Source: Curvularia sp. ZM96
Taxonomy: Eukaryota; Ascomycota; Dothideomycetes; Pleosporales; Pleosporaceae
Reading direction: 5' to 3'
Assembly: GCA_022457065.1 (NCBI GenBank)
Contig: JAJGBQ010000001.1
Span: forward strand, 4,960,001 to 5,024,000
Length of the DNA: 64,000 nt
Shown: one piece after another, positions 10,462 through 23,482 of the stretch
How positions within the stretch are numbered: position 1 is the stretch's first letter
Layout: every line of letters begins with the position of its first letter
Notes under the pieces: generated by a model
What the model was told of the DNA's origin: nothing
What the model saw: the letters and a program-made list of their open reading frames with translations, nothing else
The model's database searches: none
Position numbers and translations under genes: made by a program

Positions 10462-11236
10462 GGTGAGTAACACCCCCAAAGGCGCAGGCCGTTTAGAATT
10501 ATTTGATACCCCGGGCCTTGTACATACACATCGTACTGTACGGTCATTGTCTTATTTTGTTTTTGTCTCATATGTTCATTTGGTGGGCTTCGGGTAGGGA
10601 GGTTTGAGTCTTGTTTTTCTTTTCTTTTCTGTCGGCTTTTTCTATGTCTTGTATTCGGAGTAACTGGAGTTTCTATTTTCTTTTTTATAACTAGACGGGT
10701 ATGCCTCATTGGCATTGGGACAGAGGCTTGATACCCAGGGAACCTTTCCCATCTACCACATAGCAATCGTTTGTGGGCAATACTATTTAATGCTTGAAAT
10801 CTGCTTACATGCTTACATACTCTCTCACAAAATGCTTCTCATGATGTCAGTGCAATCTTGTTTTCCCTCCCTGGCAAGTGACACAACGGAACATACAGCG
10901 ATCATCAGGTCAAAGCAGATATCAATGAATATAGTTAGAGGATGTACCAGAGGCCTGATGTCGTTCAAGCCATGGAACTGTGCTTCAAGGAGCAGGCAAG
11001 GCAGAACAAAATGAGTGCCAAAGGCGATTAGCACCACGTTCCAAGAAGCCAGCAAGCACAAAACGCGCAATGCTGTATGGATTTCATGGGCTGATTTGAT
11101 CTTCGCACGTAGACTAATCGACACAGTATTGAGGAATAACTTGTGGCAATTTAAGAAAGTGCGGACTTGTTCTGCAGGTGGCAGAGGGGATGCAAGAAAT
11201 ATGGTTGCTGAATTACGCATGTGTGTTGCAGCACAG
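10462..11236. other. Convergent 3' intergenic region
   Basis: This lies between the stop codons of the GAS2-domain gene (plus) and the RING-CH gene (minus). It holds T-rich runs at about 10550-10690 suited to 3' UTRs. An antisense 201-codon frame crosses it but overlaps the last RING-CH exon and has no recognisable content, so it is not called. Confidence 0.5.
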
Positions 11237-12300
11237 CTATTCGTCCTCGTCCTCGTCATCATCACCTTGGACGTCCATGACACGTTCGCCAGCTCTTTCG
11301 AGCGTTCGGCGACTCCAAGCGCGGACTCCTTTGTAGATTGCCTGATCAATATTAGCACCCTTGACACAAGCAAATCATTCGAGTACATACCGTTAAAAAC
11401 GTGGCAACTCCAACAAGGATGATGATCCAACTGACTTGTTCATAGCGATCACGACCAGTTGTGCGACCTCGCCCACCTCCCCCAATCCTAAAGTAGCTGA
11501 GTGGACTAGCAAGCAGAACTTTTAGGAAGCCAAGCACACCCATGCTTGCAAATCCTTTGGCGAAGTGCTCGTACCAAGAAGACGACTCGTCTTCATCGTA
11601 GTACGAGTAATCAGTTTCCGAAGGTCCAGACCAGGAAAACAAGAAACTCCAGGGATCGAGATATAGGTTGATGATAGGGTCGGCAACAAACCCTAGGACG
11701 AAAATGGTAGAAAACAGTATAAGGACGGTCAAACCAACCTGAGCAGCTGCCAATTGTGTTAGATTTCGTCTTTCTGTAGTGTTCATGTGACGTACAAACG
11801 CTGCCAATGAAGCGGCCGGCGCCCAGGCGGGCAAGGCGATATCTGAAGCCACAGGTGGGACATTGCCAGTAGTTTCTGCGACCGTAGCTTGGATCTGCAT
11901 GTCTCCAAGCTTGCAAACAAGCATCATGAACATACTTGGAAGAACCCTTGCACAAGCATGGGCGGATCAGGCGACCAGTCTCGTCTTCATAAACGACGTT
12001 GGAAGACTGTAAGAAGCCGGGTAAGTTTGGTGAGGGGATGTTAAAAGTAGGTTGGACTGTCTCGAGACAGATTCTGCACTGTCGTGGTGGCCAGTGGGTG
12101 CGTCTGGAGCCGCGAGATCTCGATGACGCATTCTTGTCGCTCGCTGTTGACTCTGAACGCTGGGATCGCGACGATGTATTTGCAGAAGATGTATCAGGAT
12201 GCGACGGCTCATTCCTGGGTACGTCGTCTGGCCAGTACCATCCTGGCATGGGCTGGAAGCCCGAGGACGAAGACATGGCAGGTAGAGGATATACTATCAA
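11237..12300 (-). CDS. Membrane-associated RING-CH (MARCH-type) E3 ubiquitin ligase
   Basis: Three exons on the minus strand, 12300-11796, 11746-11391 and 11341-11237, give 321 residues. After a Ser-rich N-terminus comes a RING-variant C4HC3 domain (about 75-150): CRICLE, then CLCKGSSKYVHDACLQAW and CPTCGF. Hydrophobic segments follow (GLTVLILFSTIFVLGFVAD, and WIIILVGVATFLT spanning the second intron). The C-terminus is acidic (QGDDDEDEDE). Family members are membrane-embedded ligases that ubiquitinate membrane proteins. Both introns are 49 nt. The first acceptor is chosen at TTGGCAG because it preserves frame into the transmembrane segment. Translation could instead start at the ninth codon, also Met. 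Confidence 0.85.
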
Positions 12301-12762
12301 TACAAGAGGGTGAGGTTAATCCGACTCTTACCAGGAAAAAGAAGCACATGAGCGAACATGAAGATGACGAGGTGATCAATCAATAAGCGGCGGAGAAGAC
12401 ATTCGTCAACTTAAGTATCTCGGCAGCGCGGCTCATGTCCGGCACAGCCTCCGCTGCTGGCACACAACCGGGAGAGGGGGAGGGACACGGTGGCAGAAGA
12501 CTGCAGACGTATCGGGGATTTAAAGAAGCGGTTCTGGAAGGCCAGAGAATTCAGAGTAACAAGTTTGCTGGAAGAAGCCGGAGCTGGGGTTGAGCCGAGC
12601 GCCGGTCTTGGCGCGCCCGCGACGAAGCTCTGGGTAGCCTGGAGCTCTAGCAGGTCGCCTTTCCGTGCCCGCGTCGTCCCTCCACCCTCCCGCCCAAGCT
12701 CACGACGACAACTGCTGCACGATTGCTACCATAGACCTTACTCTGCCAATCAAGCAGTCACC
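12301..12762. promoter_or_regulatory. Divergent promoter, RING-CH ligase / proteasome alpha2
   Basis: 462 bp between two start codons on opposite strands, with no gene inside. Pairing a ubiquitin ligase with a proteasome subunit on one shared regulatory region is functionally suggestive, but co-regulation is inference. No proteasome-associated control element was identified by eye. Confidence 0.45.
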
Positions 12763-13778
12763 ATGGCGGATCGATATTCCTTCTCCCTCACTACTTTCTC
12801 TCCCAGGTAAACACTGCATTGCGCTAGCTGTTGCATATGACAGATTCGCTAACGTTCCGTATAGCGGGAAGCTGGTCCAGATTGGTAGGCGATCTCGGAA
12901 ATGCTGCAGGTTCTGTGGCGAGGATCATGGCCAGCGTCTAACTTCACAACAGAGTATGCCTTGAATGCTGTCAATCAGGGCGTCACTTCACTGGGAATCA
13001 AGGGTATGTATTCTGCACCGTGTATGTGCAACACCGTTGACCATATGCTCCAGCCACCAATGGCGTCGTCCTCGCAACGGAGAAGAAGTCATCCTCGCCT
13101 CTCATTGACTCGCAATCCTCGTCCAAAATCAGCCTCATAACGCCCAACCTCGGCATGGTCTACTCAGGCATGGGCCCCGATTACCGCGTCCTAGTCGACA
13201 AAGCCCGCAAGGTCTCACATACCGGATACAAGCGCGTCTACAATGAGTACCCACCTACAAGGATATTAGTTCAGGATGTGGCGAGGGTGATGCAAGAGGC
13301 TACGCAGTCAGGTGGTGTGCGGCCGTACGGCGTGAGTCTGCTCATCGCCGGATGGGACGACGGTATCGAGCCTGAGGCCGAGGGCAAGAGCGACGAGCAG
13401 ACGAGTGAAGAGAAGAAAAAAGTGAGTGGCAAGACTGGCGGTATCCTCAAAGGAGGACCCAGTCTGTACCAGGTCGACCCGAGCGGTAGCTACTTTCCCT
13501 GGAAAGCAACAGCAATAGGAAAGAGCGCAACCAGCGCAAAGACGTTCTTGGAGAAACGATACACGGATGGTCTGGAGCTTGAGGATGCGATTCATATTGC
13601 TCTCCTTACCCTCAAGGAGACCATAGAGGGAGAGATGAATGGCGAGACTGTCGAGATTGGCATCGTTGGACCACCGGAGGAGAGGCTTCTTGGTGTGGAG
13701 GGAGTTGAGGGTGCCGTCGGTCCACGTTTCAGGAAGCTGAGCCCCTCAGAAGTCGAGGACTACCTCACAAACTTGTAG
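12763..13778 (+). CDS. PRE8: 20S proteasome subunit alpha type-2
   Basis: Four exons (12763-12806, 12865-12884, 12953-13003, 13054-13778) give 279 residues. The start is the conserved alpha-subunit N-terminus [28 protein letters not shown], the gate-forming [10 protein letters not shown](S/T)GKL signature. Later segments are typical of alpha2: LATEKK, GMVYSGMGPDYRVLVDKAR and RPYGVSLLIAGWD. Compared with yeast Pre8 (about 250 residues) there are extra insertions, SSPLIDSQSS near residue 55 and a charged loop (EPEAEGKSDEQTSEEKKK) near 150. The subunit sits in the outer alpha ring and is not catalytic. Exon 2 is only 20 nt long, yet frame and the conserved IEYALNAV junction support it. Confidence 0.95.
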
Positions 13779-14157
13779 ATGGCTTGCAACTATCTTGCGC
13801 ACAATACGCACAGATGACCTGAGCGCCTCACAAGAACTGTACCGAGTTATGATCAAAGTCATGAAGCGACTTATGTAGCATTTACGAAAATGATGTCCCA
13901 CAATACCCATCCTACACCCCTTCTGCTGCCTGTTGTTGGTGTTGCATTCACACGCATGTGCTGTTGGTCAAAGCAAGTCCCTTCGTTTCTCCGGTTTCTG
14001 CCTTGTACGACATCTGCACGTCGCTAGTCAGCCAACATCGTTCGACGCTACTGAGAACCACTATAGTCGTTCCAAGCTTCCCGACCCAACATCAAAAGCT
14101 ACAGAACCTATTTCCTTTAAACGTACACTCGAGTCGCTTGCGGCTCTCGTGCTTCTG
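13779..14157. other. Intergenic region upstream of DCL2
   Basis: 379 bp between the proteasome stop and the DCL2 start on the same strand. The reading frame stays open upstream of the chosen DCL2 Met to an earlier in-frame Met at 13933, so a longer N-terminus is formally possible. That upstream stretch has no Dicer-like content. Confidence 0.4.
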
Positions 14158-17100
14158 ATGGATTCGCCACATCATAGTCGTGACGACGGTTTGGCCACCG
14201 TGATGGCGCCTAATGAGACCTTCCGCCTGCGGGGCTACCAGGCTGAAATGGTCGAGGAGAGCATGAAAGCCAACATCATCGTTGTCATGGACACTGGGTC
14301 TGGGAAGACGCATATGTAAATGACCCAATACATTTCGAATCAGCTATTATTGATGAACCAGCAGAGCCATTGAAAGAACGCGAGCGGAACTCGAGACATG
14401 TAAGCCTGACAAGGTGCGGATACCTGCCGCTAGACCTGCGCTAGGCTACCTCTCACCACTTTAGATCGTCTGGTTTCTAGCACCAACAGTCGCGCTTTGC
14501 GAACAGCAATACGAAGTCTTTCGATCCAATCTATCTGGTTACAGTCATCTGTTGCTCTGCGGAAGAGACGATGTCGAACTGTGGACGACGCAGAATACCT
14601 GGGATCGAGTGCTTCGCAACGTCCGTATTGTCTTGTCCACACATCAGATCCTACTCGATGCACTTACACATGGCTTCGTGAGACTGAGTAGGCTAGCTCT
14701 ACTCATTTTTGACGAAGGTTTGCTTCATAACATGTCAGAACAGTACCCTCCTACTGATATTTTATAGCTCACCATTGCACGTTGAAACACCCGGCCCATC
14801 GCATAATGTCCGGGTTCTATATGCCCCAAGTAAGATTGGGAGATAAAGAGCTGCCTAAGATCCTGGGTTTAACTGCTAGCCCCGTCATGAAAGCAGTGGC
14901 TAACAAGCAAAGTCTCGAGTAAGCTTGACATTCGCACAAGCTCTAGTGGAGCTGATATATACAAGGGAAATTGAGCGGAACTTGCAAGCGACCGCAAGAA
15001 CACCAAAACGGTACAGGTCCGAGTTGATTCGCCATGTTCATCAGCCGGAGGTGATTCAAGTCAACTACACTAGGGATTGTTCAAGCAATCCCCCTTCTTT
15101 GTTGCTGCTGGCGTTACAAAACGTGTGCAGGAATTATAATCTCATGAAAGATCCGTACGTAACTGCACTCTTGGAGCAGCAAAGAAATGGTTACAATGTC
15201 TCTAGACAGCTTGAGAAGCTCTGGGACAGCGGCAAGACCTATTGCTACGACCACTTGAAGCAGTTAGTGTCCAAAGCCGAAACAATGGCAGAAGAGCTGG
15301 GAAAATCTGCCATGGAATACTTCTTATATCAGTGCGTAAGTAATTTCGCGAAATTGGCACGCGCAACCGATCACCAACTGCTAGAATTGTCTGGCGACGA
15401 GAGACAACATATCCTGAACATACTCCAGCCTCTTCTTGCTCAACACGTCACAGTTGTTCCTATTCCGCTACTGGAGAGTCTCTCTCACAAGGTTAATGTC
15501 CTCATTGATACTCTGGTCAATGAAGCTATTGCCAGTTCAAACTTCACCGGTCTTGTGTTTGTAGAGCAACGAGTCTGGGTGGCATCTCTCGCCGAAATAC
15601 TGACTTCCCACCCGCGTACCAAAAGCATACTCCGTGTCGCTACATTTGTCGGCGCCTCACAGATGTCCAAGCGCAAAGGCGATTTGTGCAGTTTTGCAGA
15701 ACCCAAAAATCAGCAAACCACTCTTGACAACTTTAAAACTGGTATCGTCAACCTTGTTCTGGCCACGAGCGTATTGGAAGAAGGCATCGACGTACCCAGC
15801 TGTCACCTGGTGGTATGTTTTGAGCATCCTAAAAATCTGAAGTATGTTTTCTCACCATGAATATGCTTTATACTTTTGACTAATAGTGTGTCTCGTAATC
15901 TTTCAGGGGCTTCATTCAACGCCGTGGGAGAGCGAGACAGCATCAATCGCGTCTTTACATCTTTGCTCCAAGCACGGGATTCACCTCTTCCCCAGCATCT
16001 TGGCAGCTGCTTGAAGCTGAATTGAGAAAGGCTTACGAAGATGATAAGCGTCAAGCCCTCTTGGCTCAGGCACTAGAACAGGTCGAGGAGAAGGGTTCGC
16101 GCTATTTCAAGGTCAACAGTACTGGGTAAGTTTGGACCTACTATGTTTTACATGTTTCCCCATTCCTCACAGCCAAGAACTACTCCAAAGCCATTGCACT
16201 CCGCTAACACATACTCTAGAGCACTGCTGACTCTTGACAATGCGTCCCAACATCTATATCATTTTTGTGCTCGACTAAACTCCGGCAGCTACGCGAATAC
16301 CCAGCCAGAGTTCGATTTCACCACCATTGACGGCCAAATTAGTTCGAAAGTTACACTGCCAATTTCCATCGTTCCTGCATTAAGGGTTGCCAAGAGTTGC
16401 AAAACTTGGAAGACAGAGAAAATGGCACGTAAGGACGCGGCTTTTGAAGCATACCGAGCTCTCTATGGTGCAGGTTTGGTCAATGAAAACCTGCTTCCTG
16501 CTCAAGACGAAGACGAAGAAGAGGAATCGACAGCACAGCACCGGCGTCGCAATGATCAGCCGTGCATGGTGCCAGTATCTTGCACGATTGATCCCTGGAG
16601 AACTCTCGTTCAGGACCACCATAGACTTTCATATGAGTGGAATCGCACATTGATCGAAGTGACGGCACTCGGAGAGGAGCCATCGCAAATGATCTTGTTT
16701 ACCCCATGTGCTGTGCCTGCCATGCCAGACGTATTGTTACACTGGAATGAATCGAAGAGGTACAATGCGAGAACTTTCTCGTTGCCCAACATATTTCTGA
16801 CAGATACTGAAATCCAGCTGTTGCGATCTATCACCTGGACAATGCTTCGCTCTGTCTTTGGTGTTTACATAGAAGACGACTCTTACGACTTCATCTACCT
16901 CCTCGCACCTTGCAGTAAGCTGAACCATGCCATGTCAATGTTTGAACTTCAAGAATGGCATGCGACGACTAGAGGCCAGCGATCAGCCCAAGAACTTATA
17001 CTTCAAGGCAACCTGGATACGAGATGCTGGGGTCTGGCCACACAACAAGAAGACATGCGAAGATACATTGTCAAAAGCATCGAGCTATTGCCATCTTCAG

Positions 17101-18800
17101 CTTCTGTAGATGCGGAAAACATATTCCTGGAGGCCGTACGTTTCCCCAAGCGCCGGGACTTTTTACATTCCATCGTGGAAAGTGACAAAAGGAATGAGGC
17201 ATACACCAAAGCTGAAGCTCTTGCGGTTTCTTCATGTGTCGTCGACAACATCCCAGTATCGCACACTATCATGGCATTGTTCTTCCCGTCAATCATGTAT
17301 AAGCTTGAAGTGCACATGGTTGCCGACATACTCAGAACAAGCCTTCTTAAGCATGTCGACATTGATGTCTCTCATTTGCCACTCATCGTCCGGGCGCTTA
17401 CCTCATCAGCAGCCGATGCTGAATCAAATTACCAAAGATTAGAATTTCTTGGAGATTGCATTTTGAAGTTCATTACCTCTCTTCATCTGATGGCTACTTA
17501 TCTTCATATGCCGGAGGGTATGTTGACAGACAAGAAAGGTAGACTTGTCAGTAATGGGAATCTGGCTCGAGCTGCTTTACACGCTGGTCTTGACAAGTTT
17601 GTTCTTTACAAAAGCTTCACGGGGGCGAAGTGGAGGCCAAAATACATCAGCCAAATGGTTGAGGTCACGAGCATGCCAGCCAAGCAAGAGAAATCGTCAA
17701 AGCTCATTGCCGACATTGTAGAATCTCTCATTGGCGCGTCCTATCTTGCTGGAGGTCTTCCAAAAGCATTTGCATGTATAAAAACTCTACTACCTTCGGA
17801 AAACTGGATACCCATTTCAGACGCCAATCACACGCTCTACAATGCTGCTCCCGATCAAACCACCCTGAGGAGCCTTGTCCTAGTAGAGAGACTAGTTGGG
17901 CATACGTTCAGCAACAAAGAATTACTGCTCGAAGCACTTACGCACTCTACGTTTCGCGGTATCAATACGCACTGCTCATATGAGCGCGAAGAGTTCCTCG
18001 GCGACGCAGTGCTTGACTACATCATTTCAAAAGAGCTATACGCCCACGAACCAGAACTTCCGCATTACAAGATGCACAGCATCCGGACGGCGATGGTCAA
18101 TGCCTCCTTCCTCACTCACAGCATGTTTGAAACCACTGTAGAGGAAGAGCTGACAAACAAAGAAACCCTACAACCGCACATTCATCAGAGGGCTTTATGG
18201 CAATTCCTTCGATTTACCAGCTACGAACTTGCAGCTTCGCTATCAATAGCTATAAGAAGACATGGTGAGGCACGAACAAAGATTGCTACAGCTCTGGAAC
18301 ACGATGTACGTTTTCCATGGCAAGCCCTCTCGCTCACAGACCCACCAAAGTTTCTCTCTGATATCGTCGAGAGCGTCATCGGTGCCCTTTACATCGACAG
18401 TCATGGCTCTATTTCTGTTTGCGAAGAGTTTGTTCGACGCCTTGGCATCTTACGCTGCCTTGAGAACATATTAAGCAATGATGTAGATTGTTTACACCCA
18501 AAGGAACGCCTAGGAATGCTTGCGGTAGAAAAGAGGGTAAACTACATTCATGTCGGGAGCGATACAAACGGGGACGAAGGCGAAGCAATCGCGGTGAATG
18601 ACACATGCTACAAAGTACAGGTGCAAATTGGTGGGCAGGATGTTGGAGATGTTGTTGGAGGTGTAAAGAGGCTACAGGCCGAGACGATTGCTGCTTGGAA
18701 AGCCATTGAAATTCTTGAAAGAGCAGGCGTCGAGTTTGACACCATGGAAGAAGAAGACGTGTTTTTCGATGCAGAAGAGGTTGGCGGAGTCAGCCTGTAA
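14158..18800 (+). CDS. DCL2: Dicer-like protein 2
   Basis: Seven exons (14158-14315, 14365-14413, 14465-14717, 14768-14918, 14966-15841, 15907-16125, 16220-18800) give 1428 residues, the usual DCL2 size. Order: DExH helicase with Walker A MDTGSGKT (about 44-51) and DEAHH across the third intron (about 152); helicase C domain with TSVLEEGIDVPSC and QRRGRARQ (about 500); Dicer dimerisation domain (LTLDNASQHLYHFCARLN); RNase IIIa with LEFLGDCIL (about 975); RNase IIIb with REEFLGDAVLDY (about 1157); a degenerate dsRNA-binding-like tail. The acidic residues of both RNase III sites are present. It cuts viral, transposon and other dsRNA into siRNAs for antiviral RNAi and quelling. Four helicase introns are 47-51 nt, the other two 65 and 94 nt. 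It looks functional. Confidence 0.95.
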
Positions 18801-20293
18801 CCCAGCAAGCCTTCGAACATGTACGTACTCAGTTTTGTGAAATGGGCTACACTTGTTGGTAAGTAATTTGCTTGGTTCGCGTTTGCATAGGTATGTATTC
18901 CCATTGTCGCCCTTCGATAACTATTACTTGATACTATTGTGGGCGAGGCTTTGCTGACATCTGTTTCCCTCGGGCTCCGCAGGTCTGAGTCTAAACATTA
19001 TTCGTAATTTTAATGACTGGCCTAGTCATCCTATTATGAGTATTGATTGGATGTGCATACTTTTGTTCATACTTCGATGTACCTATATTATTAATGCTAG
19101 GCTCAGAAGAATGTGTAACAAAAAACTCGCCCTTTTCAGCAATTATGTCCAAGAGTTTTGTTCGGATTTTGGCTCCTGAAAAACACCTGGAATAATTCGG
19201 CTCGTATAGTGTATTTTGCCATGTCTTATCAAATTGCCGCGGTGGGCTAACAGCTCTCCGTAGAACGAGTCTCAGAAAGGACGAACGAGGTTGAAATGGA
19301 CAGTGCTGGCACCCTTGAGTCGTCCTGAGGAGACAGTACTTCTTCAACCAACCTGAGGAACATGAGCGGTTCCCACGTGTTATCCACAGGGCATCGTCCT
19401 GAGGTCACCTAGGTCCGCAATGAGATAATGACTATGTTTCAAGCACATAGCGGCGCCAGCTATCGCCGCTTCGTGCTCATGCCTAGCGCATTGGGGGCGG
19501 ACCGTATCGGGTGACGATGATCAGCAGCTCACAGAGAATTCTTGGTTTCGCGGAGAGAAACCCACTAGATCTTGTCTAGCGTCGTGTTGGTTACCGGCAT
19601 GTAACAGCTAATGTACCGCGCCGATGGAGGGCTGTATATGTGGGTCTAGAGTGAGACATTGGGCGGCACATCGAAGCTGGATACTGTCCTTTTCAGGCGT
19701 TGACGGAGAAGCCGATGCTTAATGCCTTAGGCTGTCTGTTGTTGCTCTAAATGTTGTATCGGCTGGCGCGGCGCTTACCAGAAGAAGGCTGGCTCAGAAC
19801 ACGCGAATCAAAGCTGAAAGTAGTTGAGAAATCGCACAACAGCTACAGAACAACAGCGTATGTTTCCAGAGCGCCTCCGAAGGCTGCATGTTAGCGTGGC
19901 GGAGGCACGGTTGGGGCTTCCCTCTCCGATGCCCCGGTGTCGTGAGGCGTTCGTTGTGCCGTGTGGCGTCCTCACACTCCTCACAAGACTGCCTGACGGC
20001 CACTTCCTGGACCCGAAAATCAATGCAATGTGACTGTCCTTGGTAGGGGCGGACTGTGCCTAGCTACCGTGATTCCGTCTAATCACCTTTGATTGAGGCG
20101 CGGAAACCACATGGCAAGACCTCAGGAAGAAAGGCATCTTGTCCGACTATAAAATGATTAACAGTACCTTCGATGCGAAGAAGCCACCTGCAGAGCAATC
20201 ATCCTCCAATATACAATCAACAGTTCTCTAGATCGATTGAAATTCCACAGCCATTGTTGTCCTTGCATTCATATCATTCCCAAGACCGTCACC
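18801..20293. other. Intergenic region downstream of DCL2
   Basis: About 1.5 kb. The first few hundred bases would be the DCL2 3' UTR. Short frames, such as one at about 19824-20033, lack any recognisable motif and overlap antisense frames. A TATA-like CTATAAAATG lies near 20147 upstream of the small gene at 20294. No RNA gene was seen. Confidence 0.45.
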
Positions 20294-20534
20294 ATGTCAT
20301 CGTCTTCTCAGAACCAGCATCAACAATCGTCCTCCGGTAGCAGACCTACCGGCGCGACAGGTGGTGGTTATTACAGACATCCTTGCCGAAACTGGCAACA
20401 GGAGGGTCACCCTCAAAACTACAATTTCATCGACCAAAACGACCAACTTTGCGCCCATTGTTTGGTCAGTTATCAATTAACACCGTTTAGTATTCCGCTA
20501 ACTGCCACTACAGTGCGCACCCCGCCAACGCTGA
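20294..20534 (+). CDS. Small 63-residue protein with CxxC motif, unknown
   Basis: Two exons, 20294-20464 and 20514-20534, encode 63 residues in frame. The N-terminus is Ser/Gln-rich (MSSSSQNQHQQSSSG) and the C-terminal half is compact: YYRHPCRNWQQEGHP, then DQNDQLCAHCL. The 49-nt intron has GTCAGT, a branch point CCGCTAAC and CTACAG, which supports splicing and ends the protein soon after the CAHC motif. I do not recognise a named family. The CRNW...GHPxNY...CAHC layout looks like a small conserved fungal motif of two Cys pairs, perhaps binding metal. Without splicing, the frame runs to 20637 with no similar content. Confidence 0.5.
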
Positions 20535-22496
20535 AGGACATTTCATTTCACCCTGTGGCACTAAACTTTGCACATTTTGTACACGGATATCGAATCCCTT
20601 GGGTTTTTTTGGAGTTACAACAAGAGGATATCTGAATCTCACGGAGGTGGACTATTGACTTGAGCAAACGTATCTGAAATGTATTAGAACACTTATCATT
20701 CAATCAATCGTACTAAAAAAAATGGTTTAACATGATTCTTCTGCTATTTGTGATGTTGGTCGCGGTACTGTTCATCACAGATTGCAGGCCATGGGCTGAC
20801 AGTGTCGCGGGTATGTAGTTCTGTACTGCCTTGAACACGCATACTTCAATGGCTTCGTCGCTTGCACTTGTACACCCGAGATGATATCTGCCCTATGAGG
20901 ATTGACTTCGTAGACGCGCTCTTAACCAACGAAAGTGTGACCATTTTTGTCCCGTGCCTCACTAACATAGATTGTAGAATACCACGAACGGACCGAACCT
21001 TGCATTACCTTAGTATCTTCACACGGCTGTCAGTGTTTGCCAACATTTATCCTGGAAAGTGCAGACGGTGTGGCCCTTACCATTACCAACCAAGGCTAGA
21101 CTTACAACAAGTACCCCCGTTAACGAGCGCCTCAGCCGCAAGCTAGTCAGTTTGGAGTGATCGATAATGGATCGTAATGAGGGGCAATTATCCAGGAAAA
21201 GTGGCTATCTTGCCACGCTAAGTTGGATCGAAACTGGTAGAGTGAGATATCTTCAAACCAACCAGGACGATTCAAAGACCAGTGAGCATTTGTAGAATGA
21301 CTTCAGATTGTATGGAAGTTATTTGCACCTAGCGCCCGCTCATTGTTAAGTGTGTGTCGGCTGTCCTTCAAGTACTAACAATCAAAAGAGGTCAGACATA
21401 CGTAAAGTTTCTCGATTCAGCTCCGCGCTTCATTGCCTAGTCGGATTTCTCGATCGGATATATGACTAATACGTGAAATCCCTCATAACAGTTTCTCGAT
21501 TCATTAGTGAATCTCTGACGACAAACACAACACAAGCTTTGTGCAACTAAAAGCCACATGCTATGTAGTTCACCTCTCATGTTAATTTACCCGCATCAAC
21601 ACGGATCAAGCGCCTTCTCAAAAGCTCAAATCCACGATTTGTTCTCCTTATGTTGGTTTTACATGCTTCTGGCGAATCGCGACCAGCAATTCAGATAATC
21701 TGGAGGGATTTGTCACGTTCAGGAGCCCAAAATCAATACAGTCAGGCCGCTGAGGATCCACTGACCTTTTCTCCCCTTCCCCTGATCCGATGGGGCAAAT
21801 TGTTTCCATGTGCGTGATAGCGCTACTGTGAACGGCTACCAGAAGCTGGCCTTCTGGAGCGCAAGACCAACCGGCAGGGAATCGAAACGCATGGTAATTC
21901 ATCAAGCTTGAGTGTAATACAGAGGTCATGAGAGCCCTCTAAATGGTGCTAATGTGCATGAAGCGAGGGGTGGCGTGGCGTGGGCAGGACCCGTGGTCAG
22001 ACATCCCCACTTCCCTACATCCCACGTTCGTGGAACCAATCGAGTGAGAGGATACTCATTCTTCCCAAAGAAAAGCCCGAGGCTTCAAATGAAATGAACG
22101 AGTACACCAAAGTCCTCCTAAGCCCAAAGAGTGGTCAAGCATTCCAGCACATCTACTCAAAGACCATACTCTACAATTGCCAAGGTCTCAGGGCTGCATC
22201 AATGTGTAGAACCCTTTTCAAATAATGGACACTAACTTGTGACATCATTCATGCCAAGTTTGGAGAGCAATCAAGTTTTTGCATACCTTGACACCACCCT
22301 GTGCTTTGTCAACCACTGACCCAGCCCTTAAATCCACTCATCTAACCAGGATAAGGTTTGTTTTTGCATTAAGCGCAGATAACTAAGGGATATCATATGA
22401 TACGCAATATCCAACTAGATATGCTGGGCAGGAATCTCAGTTGGCTGTTCATGTCGTGGGCCCGTTCTGCGACCGCAACGAACCTTTTACGCACAT

Positions 22497-22511
22497 ACAC
22501 ACACACACACA
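22497..22511. repeat. (AC)n microsatellite
   Basis: An uninterrupted AC dinucleotide run, extended imperfectly to the left (CACATACAC). No function inferred. Confidence 0.7.
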
Positions 22512-23482
22512 TAGCAAAAGCCACCCTGTTCACAACTTGAGCCATGCAACCTGATTCAACGAACGGTAAGAGGTTTCCTTGTCATACCCGGCCTAGACTC
22601 TGCATTCGACCGCGCCGCTCTGGTCTGACTTCATGTTCATCACAACCTCACGGATCATTCATCGGTCAACAACAAAAGACAAGATGGGGCGATACTCAAA
22701 TTATCGAGTACCAAAGCAAAGGACCAAGCACCTTTTTCATACTGCACAGATTTAATGCCAAATAGCAACGACAGTTATAGAGCCGGGAGCTTAGAAGCTA
22801 CCAGCTTTATGGACCCAACATCCCGTGTATGGCGTTTATTGAGAGCATGTGATCAGAATCGAATGCATGCAGGTGCAAGACATCAATCACTCGTTCCCAA
22901 CAATTGGGCATGCATATGCAGGTCAGTCAAGTATTCGGACACAGTCCCATCGCAACCAACATGATGAATTCACCCTATCAGCACCGACTCAGAGATGATT
23001 GTCGCTTGAAAAGACATGGCGACCACGTTCCGTGATCTTCTGGCCCCAGTCTTCGTACGGCAGAGCATGACCAAGCTTACGGGGTTTATGCAGCTACTCA
23101 GAGATTTCGGCCTCAAAAACCTCGTCATGTCATGAGCGTGCGGGTGCCATACTACGGAAGACACAGGCGCTTAATCATCGGTCTCTTTGATGCAACCTTG
23201 AAATGACTTAGAGACCCTCTGGCCATAGGCGTGTGAGCACATTGTTCCGCATCCAAGCCCCAACTCCATCAGCACTACGCATACTGACCGACGACGGACA
23301 AATTAACGAAAAGAGGAGATATTCGTATGTCTCACTTGCAAAGGACCCAAGGCACGTTGAATCGAGTCTGGATGCAAGGCACAACTTCATCGCTGTCATA
23401 CTTCTCTAAGCGCCCATCTCTTGCGGCACAGCAAACAGTGATCATGACCCCAGTCGATTACCACCATTTACACCCCCAAATC

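Noticed and set aside
10825..11430. 201-codon minus-strand frame downstream of the RING-CH gene
   Set aside because: It overlaps the last RING-CH exon in another frame, shows no domain, and the spliced RING-CH model explains the conserved acidic tail.
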